From positions 28,319,501 through 28,383,500 of the forward strand of contig JAPTOF010000003.1 in assembly GCA_028554755.1 (NCBI GenBank): a DNA stretch of 64,000 nt, written 5' to 3'. The DNA comes from Cordia subcordata. Its lineage: Eukaryota > Streptophyta > Magnoliopsida > Boraginales > Cordiaceae. The translations under genes were made by a program, and so were the position numbers. Below are positions 24,420 to 36,665 of the stretch, piece after piece. Positions within the stretch are counted from its first letter, which is position 1. Each line of letters starts with the position of its first letter. Below the pieces are notes generated by a model. That model was given only the letters and a program-made list of their open reading frames with translations. It ran no database searches and had not been told where the DNA came from.

Positions 24420-27400
24420 AAGGTCTTCATCAACCTCCTTGTACAGGAGGAGCTCCGCTAATCGAGTAATGATTACACAAAGATGACTTTTTGCGCGACT
24501 AAATATATTTAAATCTCTGTTACAATGGCTCTCCCTCCTTCTCAGAGTAATAATATGATTACAAGACACCTAAGGGAAAAAAACTAGAGTACTATCTACA
24601 GGAAAAATCCTTACCCTCCCAAACAAAGATTTCTCCTATGCTAATCCTTGCAAGTTGGCCACATGCAAAATAGGCCCAATGCATATTCAACACCGTAAAG
24701 TAGATTGATTATGCGAGGCACGTCAATAATAAACAATTCAACTTAGCACCTTACTAATTCGGAGTATGGAAGTGTTAGTTTAATTTAATATCAATTTTCC
24801 TATAATTAAGAAAAGAACTAGATTACTGGAAATACCTTTTTAAAATGCATGTTACTCTTTCTGACTTGTTTAATTAATTAATTATCCTCTATATGTTAAA
24901 ATTTATCATATCACTTTTATAGTTTTCAATCTTTGTTAGAGGGCTTAGAAAATTAATCCGGGCCGTGACAGGTAACAAATTTATTCATACCTATGTATAC
25001 TCCATACGTGTATCTTTGATTGGCTAGACCACAGGCCAACGACGCTTCATTTACGCTGCATATAGATGGAAAGACTGACTTCCGTTTATAGACCTATATA
25101 TGTGTTTTAGATTTGCCTTTGGTCTAATGGTTGACTTCAAAATTGAAAAAATGGTCCAATGGTAGATCTATAACGATAGAACTGGTACGAAGCTTCTAAC
25201 ATGCGTTCATATCAATTACGATACTTCTTCTAACATTTTTTTTTTGTATGAAAGGTACTATTGGTAAGCTTAATTTTTAAATATATTTTAATGCCTCTTA
25301 AATTTTGATTTTGTGGTTGACTGAATTCTATTTGGAATAAATTATACTCTATAAGTAGTATAAAAGAGAAATTCTGGAAAAAATTGAGTTATTTTTCGTA
25401 TTTTCTAATACTCACTATCTTGTCTTTCTCATTTTTTGGCCTGCCACTCATCGTAACTTTCTTGGCCTTTGGTTGATGTAATGGGGCCAATATAATACTT
25501 TGATTAAGATTCGTGATAGTGTTTGCGTTCGGAGATTTACTATTTATTGATTTGGTAGTTTCTTCGATTATGTATTAAAATTTTATAAGTTATTTTTATT
25601 ATATAGTTTAAAGTTCTTTCTTTTAAGTACTTTAAAGTGCCACATAAGCTCCTTGTAATTCTAGAAAGTCACATTATCATCTCCTTTTTAATTTATTTAA
25701 GGTTCCACATCGATGCTTGTATGGCATATATTAATATTATTTTTTTTATTTTTTAAGTCATTTTAATATATTAGCTCTTGCATAATATATTTTATGTTCT
25801 AAGGAAAAGATAAAATTAAAAATTAAAAACTAAAAAAAAACTAGCATATTAAGAATTAAAAAGTTGTAAATAGAAAATTTAAAAATAAAAAATATTTTAA
25901 TGAAAAAATCAAAATATTAAAAATTAGAAGTCAAAAATTAAAACTTAAAAGTAAACAAATTTAATAAATAAGTAAATAATAAGCGGAACTTTAAAGAACA
26001 ATTTTTAACAAACATGTTGCAAATTGCTTTTTATACAATAATATCTTTTATTTTTCTACCAAATAATTAAACAAATTTGTTAACTACAAAATTGAGTTCA
26101 ACATTCTTAAATAGCAATAACAAACTGTAACAACAATACAAAACTAGTTATTAATTGTCAATTGCCTATTGTTTAAAATTGAATTTGTTTGTAAAATTAA
26201 AAAAATTTCGTTCAAAACATGGAATACAATCGCACTAATTTTGTAAGCATATTTGTAATTTATCAAGCTACAAATTATAAAATCTACATATTGTCTATTA
26301 TTAAATTAATATTCAAAACTGTGCACAGCATGGGTCAAACACTAGTGCCCATTTATAGTCGATGCATATCTTTTGATTGGCTATATATACCAGAGGTCAG
26401 CGACGCTGCCTTTACGTTGCGTATTAAACGAAAGCTTTTCCTTCCATATAGGCCTGGTTTTAGGGTTTGCCTCTCCTGTAATGGTTGGACTTATCTGTGA
26501 TTCTCAAATTTGAGAAAAAGGTCTAATGGCCGATCTCTAGAATAACAGTATAACTGGTACGATTCTAACATGTTTTTGCGTCGGTACCGATGCTTCTGCT
26601 AACATCTATTTCTAGTTTATAGATTATGGTGCTTCTGCTAACGTGCTTTCGTGTAGAATATTGGTATATGAATGTAATGCTAGCTAGTACTATTTCATAA
26701 ACTTTTCATCTTTTAATCAGCTATTTTATTTTTATGAAAGATCGGCTACCCATGAGACAACGGAAGATTAAGTGTTTATTTTCCTCTCTGATTCTTTTGG
26801 TGTTCCTAAGTGTTTCTGATTTTTTGGTGTTCACTTTTCACGGAGGCATTAATTAGTGTTTTTTCCCCCCTATTCTAGCCCGTTTAACTTTGTTGGACTT
26901 TGATTTTGTGACTTTGGAATTTTGTGTCTCTCCAATTTGATTTTGTAATATATCAAAAACTTTGTAATCTAAAGTCGGAGAACGAAATGCTCTTCTCTAC
27001 TATAAAGATTTATCGGCTTTACGTAGAGGATGAATTAATAAACAACCGTGAACCATTAACATCACATGGATTTCATTCTACCTATGACAAATTAATCGTG
27101 ATTAGTTCTATTCACTAAAAACACAAGGTAGTAGCAGCCATTAAATGTTTCGCATATATAGTAGCTTAGTGATTTTATATTGTAGTGCCAGAACTGATTC
27201 TGGACATGAGTTGCTTGGCTTTCGGGAGTAATACATCCAGCTAGCTCGTATGCACAAGATACATATCTATTTTCTAGATAAATGTTTACTGGAATTTCGG
27301 AATTTCAATGTTAGATCCACTTTACATAGTAAAGAAGATCAGGCTTTTTCAATCAGCACTTCATTAATCCAGGTCGTCACACTATCAACTCTTTATCTCA

Positions 27401-27440
27401 GAAGCCAGTTCATGAATTCATGATGTCACTTAATCTTTCT
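24420..27440. other. Intergenic with a diverged long-range duplication
   Basis: No gene is recognised. A segment of about 230 bp at 25003-25235 recurs in diverged form at 26361-26603. Shared blocks include 'tttgattggct', 'cgacgct...tttacg', 'ctaatgg' and 'aactggtacga'. The rest is AT-rich. Confidence 0.5.
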
Positions 27441-27444
27441 CTCT

Positions 27445-27457
27445 TTTATATATAAGG
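27445..27457 (+). promoter_or_regulatory. TATA box of the intact F-box gene
   Basis: 'tttatatataagg', about 185 bp before the ATG at 27642, implying a 5' leader of roughly 150 nt. Confidence 0.45.
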
Positions 27458-27641
27458 TTTGAACTCTTTCAGTATCACGATTACGTTTTCTGAAATCAAC
27501 CACTGTTTCGCTGGAGCTAAACTACTCTCATACTTTAATTTAGGTACAGTGTGAAATATACCGAGAGGAAGAGGCAAAAAGAGAGGTCGAACAGTGAGAG
27601 GCAAGCCAGACCCAGCTAGGAACAGTACTGAGAACAAGAAG

Positions 27642-28691
27642 ATGTGTTTACCCGATCCTCAAGGAGAAAAATTCCTGCCTGATGAAATAATAACAGAGAT
27701 CTTGAGCTGGTTGCAAGCGAAGTGGGTGCTGAGATGTAAATGTGTGTGCAAGCTGTGGCATTCTATTATTCAGGACCGGAGATTCATCGAGAAGCATATG
27801 CACCGGGGCAGAGTTGAAGCCAAATATGGTAATTCAGATGGCGAAGCATTCCAATGTTTCTGGCTGCTACACGGAATGGTGCTGGAGGCAACTACTCGAT
27901 CACATGATAAACATCGTATAAGAAATCCAGCGACTAAACAAGTGCTATATCTGCCTGATCCGGAAGCATCGCTCAGACACATGGTCATCGGTTTCGTTTC
28001 ATCAACTGCTGAGTACAAGGTAGTTTACGTTCACCACAAGAGTAAAACAGATAATGATTTAGGTATCAAACTTTTAACTGTTGGAACTACTGATGATCTT
28101 GCTTGGAGACCTCTTGATATTTCTGTCTCGTATGACATCGTAAGAGAGAATACATTCCTTATAGGCTCCAATAATGGGTTATTTTACCTTGTAAAGTTCT
28201 GTGGGGCTGAATTGGACAAAACAGAGATAATTGCCCTAGTGTTGGAAGATGAGGACCTCTTGAAAATCAATATCCCTCAAGGCTTTCAATATTCAGCAGG
28301 CAGTACACTGTTATCGCCATTCTTCTGGGACACGAAGCTGTCGCTTGGGTTTATAATTCAAGAGGAGCTTCATGTATGGGTTTTGGAGAATTACAAGACA
28401 CAGAAATGGTCAGAGAAAACTATCATCCCTTTAACTTTCATGAAAGATAAAGTAAACATCGGAGACAGCCTTTATCCTGGTGTTTCTACAGGGGTTCGAT
28501 TGTCTTTTTTTGTCAATCATTCCAAGCATTATCTAACTTATGACATTAAATCCAAGAAAGTAGTTCAATATGTTACACTAACTGCACCACCAGGCAAGAA
28601 ATATTTGTACGCTATGCGACCCAGCTTAGTATTCTTATCAGGAATGCGCCCGGAAGATGAAATATCTGAAAGCATATCTAATGGTTCGTGA
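27642..28691 (+). CDS. F-box protein with FBA_3-type C-terminal domain
   Basis: A single-exon, uninterrupted frame of 349 aa. The F-box is at about residues 11-52: 'FLPDEIITEILSWLQAKWVL' followed by R-C-K-C-V-C-K-L-W. The LPxK of many relatives is LQAK here. An F-box-associated region follows, with 'NPATKQVLYLPDP' near 105, 'WVLENYKTQKWSEKTI' near 262 and 'PSLVFLSGM' close to the end. F-box proteins dock on SKP1 in SCF ubiquitin ligases while the C-terminal domain selects substrates; the target is unknown. The frame can be read 16 codons further upstream, but 27642 is the first ATG and gives a compact N-terminus. It lies opposite in strand to the decayed F-box array at 33-52 kb and is the only intact family member here. 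Confidence 0.87.
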   Translation: MCLPDPQGEKFLPDEIITEILSWLQAKWVLRCKCVCKLWHSIIQDRRFIEKHMHRGRVEAKYGNSDGEAFQCFWLLHGMVLEATTRSHDKHRIRNPATKQVLYLPDPEASLRHMVIGFVSSTAEYKVVYVHHKSKTDNDLGIKLLTVGTTDDLAWRPLDISVSYDIVRENTFLIGSNNGLFYLVKFCGAELDKTEIIALVLEDEDLLKINIPQGFQYSAGSTLLSPFFWDTKLSLGFIIQEELHVWVLENYKTQKWSEKTIIPLTFMKDKVNIGDSLYPGVSTGVRLSFFVNHSKHYLTYDIKSKKVVQYVTLTAPPGKKYLYAMRPSLVFLSGMRPEDEISESISNGS

Positions 28692-28699
28692 ACTTATAA

Positions 28700-29404
28700 G
28701 CTTTGCTAGGGGCTGTTGTTTTAGTTTCATCTTCAACCATCAATCGTTTTGGCTACGACAAAGGCTCTCTCCCGCTTTGGCTACCAGATTCGACAGACAA
28801 GTCTACATATTTTAATTTCATTGAGTTTCATGATCAAGAATTTTAAATGTTGCATTCGGTTTTGGAACCTTAACTTTTGAAAGTTTTTGATATTCTGGTT
28901 ATTGCATGAAATTATAAAGTTATTTGGGTGTAAGAAGTTGACCTTTTCGTACTGTTTTCGAGGGTTGCCTAGGCAGAATTGCTCTACACATCTTCCCATT
29001 GAATATTCCGCTTCCGTATATATTTGGCTTCTATGCTCAAATTTCTCCAGTCCAATTTGGTTCACAACCACGAATAAATTATTCTAAATCTTAGTTTACC
29101 CCAGTTGTGAATTATTCCCTAATTACCCCTGATGGTAATGAGGCTATATTTTTCATATTATTAATTAAACAAAGTTTGAAATTATTACACTCAGATGCAT
29201 CTTAAGCTCTAACCTCCATGGATTAATAGTATACTCCAACGGGTGGTATATGTTTGTCATAGATCAAAGAATATTTGTGATAGAAAAAACGTAGATCAGG
29301 TTAAAATTATGGTATCCTGAATATGTAGCAGCAATTGATTTGGTAATAAGTTGAGCCTTCCAGAGGCTGTATTTGATAGTTTAAACACACGCGTGCGCAC
29401 ACAA

Positions 29405-29456
<52 letters not shown>

Positions 29457-29690
29457 TTCTGTTGAACGAAAAGATGAGCTGTCAAACTAGAACTCGTCTG
29501 CTTTTCTCTCAGTATAATTATCGAACTTGTGATGTGCTTGCGCTTATTTATCAATAAGCTAACATTTTTAGTTTTGATTATACAAAGTGAAGAAAGCATG
29601 CACCTTAACTAAAAGCACAGGGGTTTTTTTCAAAATTTTGTGTCAAAAAGGCATTTTAAAATTTTTTTATTGGTTACAAAATCATAATCC
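28700..29690. other. Intergenic with a compound microsatellite
   Basis: 3' flank of the F-box gene. It contains a compound (AC)n(AT)n microsatellite at about 29399-29456. No gene is recognised. Confidence 0.6.
29399..29456. repeat. (AC)n(AT)n compound microsatellite
   Basis: 'acacac' repeated for about 28 bp passes directly into 'atatat' for about 28 bp. Open frames through it on both strands are artefacts of the repeat. Confidence 0.9.
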
Positions 29691-29691
29691 T

Positions 29692-30031
29692 TGTTATAAA
29701 AATAACTACAAAATAGAAGAGAGATATATGAATTAGAGAAATAAAGAGAATATAAATATCGAGATAAAGAGAGATAAGATGAGAGAATATTTTATTGCTT
29801 CTATTGATTGTTGATTCTTCGGTACAACTTAAACAATTGAGAGGCTCCTATTTATAGGAATAATACAAGAAAAGTTATAAAGGGCTAGAATTTACATAGA
29901 ATGAAAATACATAAGCTCATCTAATTTTATCTCGTAAGAGTCTAAATATTCATGAACCATATCTAGAATTTAAATTACAATAATAAACCAACCTAAGATG
30001 AATATTCACAATAATTAATAACGTCATAACA
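29692..30031 (-). mobile_element. Copia 3' LTR
   Basis: A 340-bp segment that in minus orientation begins TGTTATGAC and ends ATAACA, the TG...CA inverted ends of an LTR. Its 'cctatttataggaataatacaag' text looks like a promoter/leader region. Immediately upstream in element orientation is a purine-rich tract ('aaatgggagtg', 30032-30042), a fitting polypurine tract. No second LTR was found in the window. Confidence 0.65.
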
Positions 30032-31790
30032 CTCCCATTTGGAGACTCAAATCTTAAGAGTATGCCTATTAATCTTTTAAGAATATACCTTATTAAAACC
30101 TTATTAGAAAAAAAAACCAGTGGGAGAGTTCAATGTTCTTGTTATATGCTTCATGCTATTTCATTAAAAACCTTGCTAGGAAAACCCAGTGAGAAAAAAC
30201 CAAAGTTAAGGAAAAAGAATATAGTGCATATATGTCTCCCCCTCATTGAAACATATTAAGAAATTTCTTTAAGTACACAAGCCAATGTTCCCATACCACG
30301 CTCCTGGTGCTTGCTTTAATCCATAGAGTGCCTTCTTCAGCTTGCACACGTAATCTGGATGGTTTTTGTTCTCAAAACCTTTTGGTTGCTTTGTATAAAT
30401 TTCTCAATCAAGCTCTTCGTACAAGAACGCATTCTTCACATTCATCTGCTATAATTTTTTAGACTTGTTTGTAGCAAGTGCCAATAACACACAAACAGTT
30501 GTAATCTGGGCTACTGGGCTGAATGTCTCGTCATAGTCTAGCCCGTTCTATTAAGAGAATCCTCAAGCAACCAAATGAGCCTTGTATCTTTCTATCGAGT
30601 CATCTGGACGAGTCTTTATCTTATAAACTCATTTGCAAGATATGGGTTTTACATTTAGGCTTTGGAACCAAGTCCAATGTTTGGTTCTCTTTTAATGCTG
30701 ATATTTCTTCTTCCATCGCCTTCTGCCATTTAGGCTTCTTAGTTGCTTCTTCATATGTCGTTGGCTCTTTCAGATTGTCAATCTCTGCCAATAATGCATC
30801 AGCATACCTAGGATTTGGTTTTCTTTACCTTGCAGATCTTCTCAGTTGTAGGGCCTCTTTCTCTAGAGCCTCTTCGTGATCTCTTGGTTGACCTTCATCT
30901 ACTCTTGATGGTTGTGTAGCAGCTTACTACGTCCTTTCTGGACCACTTTCTTCACTTGAATGTGATTGTCCGTCACACATCTTAGTTAATGCTTCCTCCT
31001 TGTCATGTAATTTATCGTCAATCTCCTTGGTACCTAGTAGTGCTACATATTCTGGTGACCGTCATTTAGCTTTGTCAAACACTACATTCCTTGAAACATA
31101 GTAGTGTCCTATAGTGGGGTCACAACACTTCCACCCCTTTCTTTTGGGAGTCAAAACCAACAAAGATGCATCATATTGCCTTCTTATCAAACTTGCTACG
31201 TAGATGATCTGGCAAAAATACATAGCACAAGCAACCAAATACTCAAAAGTGACTTACTATTGGCTTGAGGTTCCATAGCTTCTCGAATGGTGAGACAAAC
31301 CCAAACTTTTGTAACGAAAGCCTGTTGATGATATGAGCTACCGTATTTATGCACTCTGCTCGAAATCTTCCAGGCACATTTTTGGCATGTAACATGCTTT
31401 GACAAATTTTAGCAACGTGTCTATTCTTCCTTTCTGCTACTTTATTTTGTTGAGGAGTATTAGGGCAAGTGACCTGATGACGTATCCGACAAGCTTGTAG
31501 ATACTTCTTGAACTCATGTGAGGTATATTCTCCTCCACTATCGGTACGTAGGCACTAAACTTTATTGCTGACTTTATTTTTAGTCTTTTCTTTGAACTCC
31601 TTCAACTTTTCAAGGACCTTTGATTTTCCTTTCAAGAAGAAAACCCGCACGTATCTTAAAAAGTCATCAATGAAAGTCACTTCGCAGCACTTCCCAGAGA
31701 AAGAAGTTTGGTTCACTAGTTTGAACACATCTGAGTGGACTAATTATAGAGGCTCCTTGACTTTGAACGTAAACTCCTCGTAAGGCAACT
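30032..31790 (-). mobile_element. Degenerate Copia retrotransposon: integrase and partial reverse transcriptase
   Basis: Read on the minus strand, the region near 31380-31560 gives integrase-core text, the motif [14 protein letters not shown] preceded by a D-SGGEY block. About 31030-31380 continues with the integrase C-terminal part. Around 30290-30460 is the reverse transcriptase block 'KNAFLYEELD' followed by '[16 protein letters not shown]'. The frame is broken by several stops and shifts. Reverse transcriptase ends early and RNase H is absent before the LTR. Gag, protease and the 5' LTR are also missing, so this is a truncated, internally deleted relic. Confidence 0.8.
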
Positions 31791-31799
31791 GATGTGCCT

Positions 31800-32977
31800 T
31801 ACCATATTATCATGGGCCAAAACATCCCAATCAACCAAGAAACGAACCTAATTTGAGCCTAAAGTGGACACCTAATGGACCAAACAAAAATCTTCCCCAA
31901 TTTCTTTTTTGTCAGAAAAGCTTGCCTAATTGTTATATATAATTTATAATGTTTCATTTGGCACAAGAAAATTGTTAAAATAATTATTTGACTCATTTTA
32001 TTTTGTTTTCTTCTTACTTTTTTAAGTCTGGGAAAAGATATATAAACATTAAATGATGTACAAGTTAAACAAAGTTCATTTGAACGTAACAAGCTAACTT
32101 TACTCAAATAAAAAGTCCACCTCCAAAACAAAAACAACAAAATCTATCATAATCCCACAAGTAATTATTAGGCGATGAACATGTGCATCAAACTCAACAA
32201 AAATATTATAACAAATTCATATTTCACTAACAGGAGAAGAAAACAATTAGTATGCATAAAATCATAACCCGAAAAAGAGAAGGAAAAAAAAAATGATATT
32301 CAAGAGAAAACAAATTAAAAAAAAAAGTCAAAAACGTTGTACCTTCCAGGAGAGGGAACAGCCAGGGAAGAATGAAAGGAAGAAAAAGAAAAGAAAAAAA
32401 AAATCACCGCGTGCCTTCCTTTCTATTAACTCATCGCAAATTCAAATTTCAATTTTTTATCCCGATAAAAGCCGCAGGCAAAATCAAAGGAGAAAACTGG
32501 AATGCAGTTGTTGTAACATATAGGATGTACACGGGGTGTTTAAGTAGTTTTATTAGTAATTTTTTAATCAAATCGATTTTGACAGTTTATAATTTTATAA
32601 AATCGAAATCGACCAAAATAATAGAAAAGTCCAGTTAAAGCAGTTTTTGAGTGGTTTTGACAGTTTTAAAATTTCATTATTGCATTCGTAAATATGTGAC
32701 ATAACCATATTAATCAAGCAATAATTTTCTAAATCCCAACAATAAATACAAACCCAATAGTTCAATCTTCCAAGGTTTTTCCACTAGGAAGAGCTCTTTC
32801 TAATTTTTTTAATTTATTATTTTGTTTGTTAAGCAAAACTAAAGACCAAGTATTAAAAGAAAACCATAAAAGTGAGAGTAGAGACTAAAAGAGTAAATAT
32901 GCGAATATGCATTAAAAGGAAAAAAAAAATTTAAGTGAATGTCATTAACCACATATACTTTTTAAATTATATATATG

Positions 32978-33010
<33 letters not shown>

Positions 33011-33430
33011 GTATGTGTGAGCGATTCGATTTGATCGCTGTTTTCTATTCCTAAAATAAAAAATTGAACCATTTATTTCGACTTTCGAAAAATTAAAGTC
33101 ATGATCGATCAAACCAGTCTAAAAACCAACAATTTACAGTTGATTCCGTTCGGCCTAAACAGTTTGACCGGTTTTAGCCATTTTTTGTTCACTCCTAGTG
33201 ACATATATCTATTAGCGTGCTGTCTGCAGAGATAAAATAATGATGAACGTGGTCTAGTCGCAAGTGAATCTGATAGAAAAGAGAGATGCGCGAGACTTTT
33301 TTTTTTTTTCCCCAAGAAAAAAAAAATCAACTAACTAAACTAGCTATTAATTATTAAGTGGTCCATCTTTCATCTTTAATGTAAGTAAATCTAAAGATCA
33401 CTTTTAAAGTGAAAAAAGCTAGCTATTTCG
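31800..33430. other. Intergenic: MITE-like insertion in the array flank
   Basis: About 32100-32260 and 33225-33300 match a continuous stretch at 42090-42270, so roughly 1 kb is inserted here relative to that copy. The insert includes 32520-33204, whose ends ('taggatgtacac' and, reverse-complemented, 'taggagtgaaca') are roughly inverted and which holds a TA/GTAT microsatellite near 32965-33017. Confidence 0.5.
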
Positions 33431-33436
33431 TTCTGA

Positions 33437-34459
33437 CTACATCCCCTGGAGACGTGCTAGACTAGGTTTTATAGAGTATGCAATTTCCCCGGATGTTGAG
33501 CGTGGTGTGTAATACTCTACTCTTTGCGATTGAATACTATAGTGGAGCGCTTCCCCATTGTAATGAAGACACAGATAACCATTTCCAACTAGGAACGACC
33601 AAGCATCGCTTATGTTTGGATAATCTTTTAAAAATGTCAAGGAGATAACAATCTTCTTCTCAGCCCATTGATGCTTCTTGAAATCCACCAACACCCAGAC
33701 TTGAAGCTTGTCCTGAGTTATTTTACCCAGAGCCGGCTTCTTATCCCATTTCAACAGCGTCACCTTTCTCCAATCCGGGAAGAAACTCCTCGGGGCACTG
33801 ATTGCAGTGGCTTTCTCATTTCCCATTTCGAAACAAATGACCTGAGAATCACCCGCTCCGTTTATGAATAATCTGACAATGTAGAAAACTTTGGAGATCA
33901 TTCTCACATCACAGATCTCGTTTTCATCTATCACGTCTTCTAAGGCAGGAATTGTTTGATGTCTCCATTCTGAATCAGTCCCAACTGTCAAGGTTTCGCA
34001 ACCTGCCCCCGATTCGTTTCCTTCTTCATGAAAGTACACATTGATTAACTTGCACTGATTGGATATGGGGAGGAAACACATCTGGATGGAAAATTAACGA
34101 TGCGGTGCTTGCCTGGTGCGAGCAGGCAGGTTGAGTATTTCGTTTGTCGCCGGGTTCCATAGGCGGCAGTGGTGAGTATTATGCGTCTCCACCAGCAGCA
34201 GGCCTTTGGAATCATGGAGATATATGAGCTCTTCGTCACCACCAATCACATATGAATATCCTTCTTCATAATCTACTGTGAAATGTAGGGGGGATAGACA
34301 GCGGTTTCGGCTTCTCTGCTTCTTAATAAATTGTTGTTCCTCAGGGACAGTGTGGAACAATTTGGACACGCATTTAAATCTCATTATTGATTTCACAGGC
34401 AGCCAGCTCATGATCTCTATGATTATCTCAGGAGGTAGGCTCTTGCCTGAGAGATACAT
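33437..34459 (-). pseudogene. F-box/FBA gene copy A1, broken by one in-frame stop
   Basis: The minus strand reads from an ATG at 34459: 'MYLSGKSLPPEIIIEIMSWL' and the F-box 'KCVSKLFHTV', then 'LWNPATNEILNLPARTRQA'. A TAA at 34096-34094 interrupts. The same frame resumes at once with 'MCFLPISNQCKLI', 'GTDSEWRHQTIP', 'WAEKKIVISLTFLKDYPN' and ends 'PSLARLQGM' at 33437. Apart from this single stop the roughly 340-codon frame is open, so the lesion may be recent or polymorphic. An intact allele in other individuals, or two short products, cannot be excluded. The C-terminal motif set links it to copy A2 at 42.3 kb. Confidence 0.8.
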
Positions 34460-34479
34460 ATAAAAGTTAATATTTAAGT

Positions 34480-35033
34480 GACATACATAAAATGAAATTT
34501 AACATCATCAATTCATCAACACTGTTGGATAGCTTCAAAAGGAAATTGTATCTTAAGAGTTTGTAAAATAATCTTATTTCAAGCAGAGTGTCATACGATG
34601 CAAACCATAACTATCATAATATCCACTACTAGCTAATAAATTCCAGACAGAAGTTTGCAATCAAGAACAGAAAATTCAATATAAATATGTCAATCACGTA
34701 TCAGCGATCTTCGTAGGTCACTGCAATTATGTAAATTGACAACATTAACTTTCTCCTTTCTGCCTTTAAGTTTATCTTTTGAAGGGCATAGCACGAGGCA
34801 GAGCTATCACTTCATTGAATTTCCGGCATACAACCCTACGCGAATTAATCATATTAAAGAATTTTCATAGAAAGCCTAAACAAGATAATCCTTGGAAAAT
34901 AATTAATGGAAGCACAATCAATATTTATTACGATTGACTCAAAATTAGATTTATATGTTACTAGAAACCAACTACACATAGCCCCACACTTTTCAAAAAA
35001 TTAAATTTCTACAACTTGATATATGCATGGAAC

Positions 35034-35087
<54 letters not shown>

Positions 35088-36640
35088 CAGATTTCAGTTT
35101 TGGGGTGGAGGTAAAAATAATAAATAAAAAACATCTAAGATATTTCAATTGAATAACATACCATTAATGATGAAGCATAGGAATATGTAATCTAGTAACA
35201 TTATAATGACTTAGTGAATAGCCGAGAATTCTCGATTTATATGGAAGGAACGGTGGCAATAATATGGACTTTCTAACCCTAATCAAAAGGGACAATATTT
35301 AACTTATGGGCAGTAGAGTCCTAATGTTGTACAAATTAAACTTTCAATATATTGATTGTCCGAGTTTATTTTTTATAAATATGTCATGTATTGACTTTGA
35401 TTGGTTTTATTTTTTTTGAGATTTCTCATATTCAAATTTTTTTAAACTTTATATGTGTATTTATTTTATTTTTTGTTAAAATTTTTTAGCAATTGAATTT
35501 CTGTTGTTTTCCAGTTATTGTTTACGCCAATGAGTCTTTTCAACGAGTACTTTTTTCCCTTTTTGTGAAGCTCTAAGGACCTAAAGATATCTAAAAAGAA
35601 AAATATATATCCTTGAAGGTGACCTCATGACTCTACTTTTTCTTCTTCCGATTTAAATCGGAGATATTGTTGTTGCAAAATTTTTGAAGAACATTTTAGC
35701 TATCAATGTATTTTTTTTTTTAATTTTATAGCATTAGATTAGGTAATAATTAAATGTGTTTCCTATTTGTGTTGGTTTTACTTATACATTAGTTACCTTA
35801 TTAATGTAGACTTTTAGTTCTGGTCACCAAGTTATGAGGCCTATATATAAATAGCCTCTTTCATTGTATTTACTATATATCAACATTTTAACAATGTAAT
35901 TCCGAGAATCTCATTCAAACAATATCATTGATTTCATCACACTATTTGCACTTGAAAAGTATTTGAAGGCAACTATTAAGAAGCATTTTCTTGGGGCAAC
36001 AATCTACCACATTTGACTTAAGAGGAATCGGCGTATTTGCAGTCAAGTTGCTATTACGAAAGAACAGATTATTTATCAAATCCTTAATGATGTTAGATCT
36101 AAAATTACTTTTAGTGGGAAATTCACTTCCTCCTATTTGAACAAAACCATTTGTAAATTATGGAGAATTGATTACATGCTTGTCTAGAGCTTTTCACTTT
36201 TTGTACAAACTACAAATTGTGCGTGTACATTATTGATTACTACAAGAACTTTTCTGCGAAAAGAAATTTTAATGAGTCTTTTTTTTATAGAGCCACAATA
36301 TAACTTATATTCTTTTCCTATGCGCCCTTTCCTATTATTTACACCTTTTTTCTATATACATGCTTGCTCTCTTTTCTTTTCTTTTTTTTATTTTTTCACA
36401 AGAATTTCTTATCCACGTCATCAAAAAAGGTTGTTTACAACCAGTTTCGGTCCCTTTTAGATGGTAAATCTGCCAGCAACATCATAAAGACAAATGTAAT
36501 TGCGCACATCATGCGACGACAGGGGAAATTAAATCATATTGATATATAAAGATTGAAACAGAGTAAAACAGACCTAGTGGTCAAGTTGCATTTTGCACGT
36601 CTCACCCTAAAACAACCTAAAAGGAAAAACAAGAAAGGCA
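34480..36640. other. Array spacer with repeated 5' flank of the F-box copies
   Basis: About 34530-35340 is the upstream flank of copy A1. It shares blocks with 37940-38060, 43200-43870 and 48760-49290, including 'agctaataaattccagaca' and the 'ggaacggtggcaataatatgga' block. A (TA)n tract lies at 35037-35082. About 36430-36560 repeats the 3' flank of subtype B copies (also near 45570-45690 and 51240-51300). Nothing coding is recognised at 35400-36400. Confidence 0.6.
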
Positions 36641-36665
36641 ATAGTGACGAGTGATGGAAACTATT

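Noticed and set aside
30523..30879. 118-codon plus-strand frame
   Set aside because: Antisense of the Copia reverse transcriptase region, which is readable on the minus strand.
36060..36190. Short stretch that could encode part of a retroelement protein
   Set aside because: No frame is open long enough and no reverse transcriptase or integrase motif is visible.
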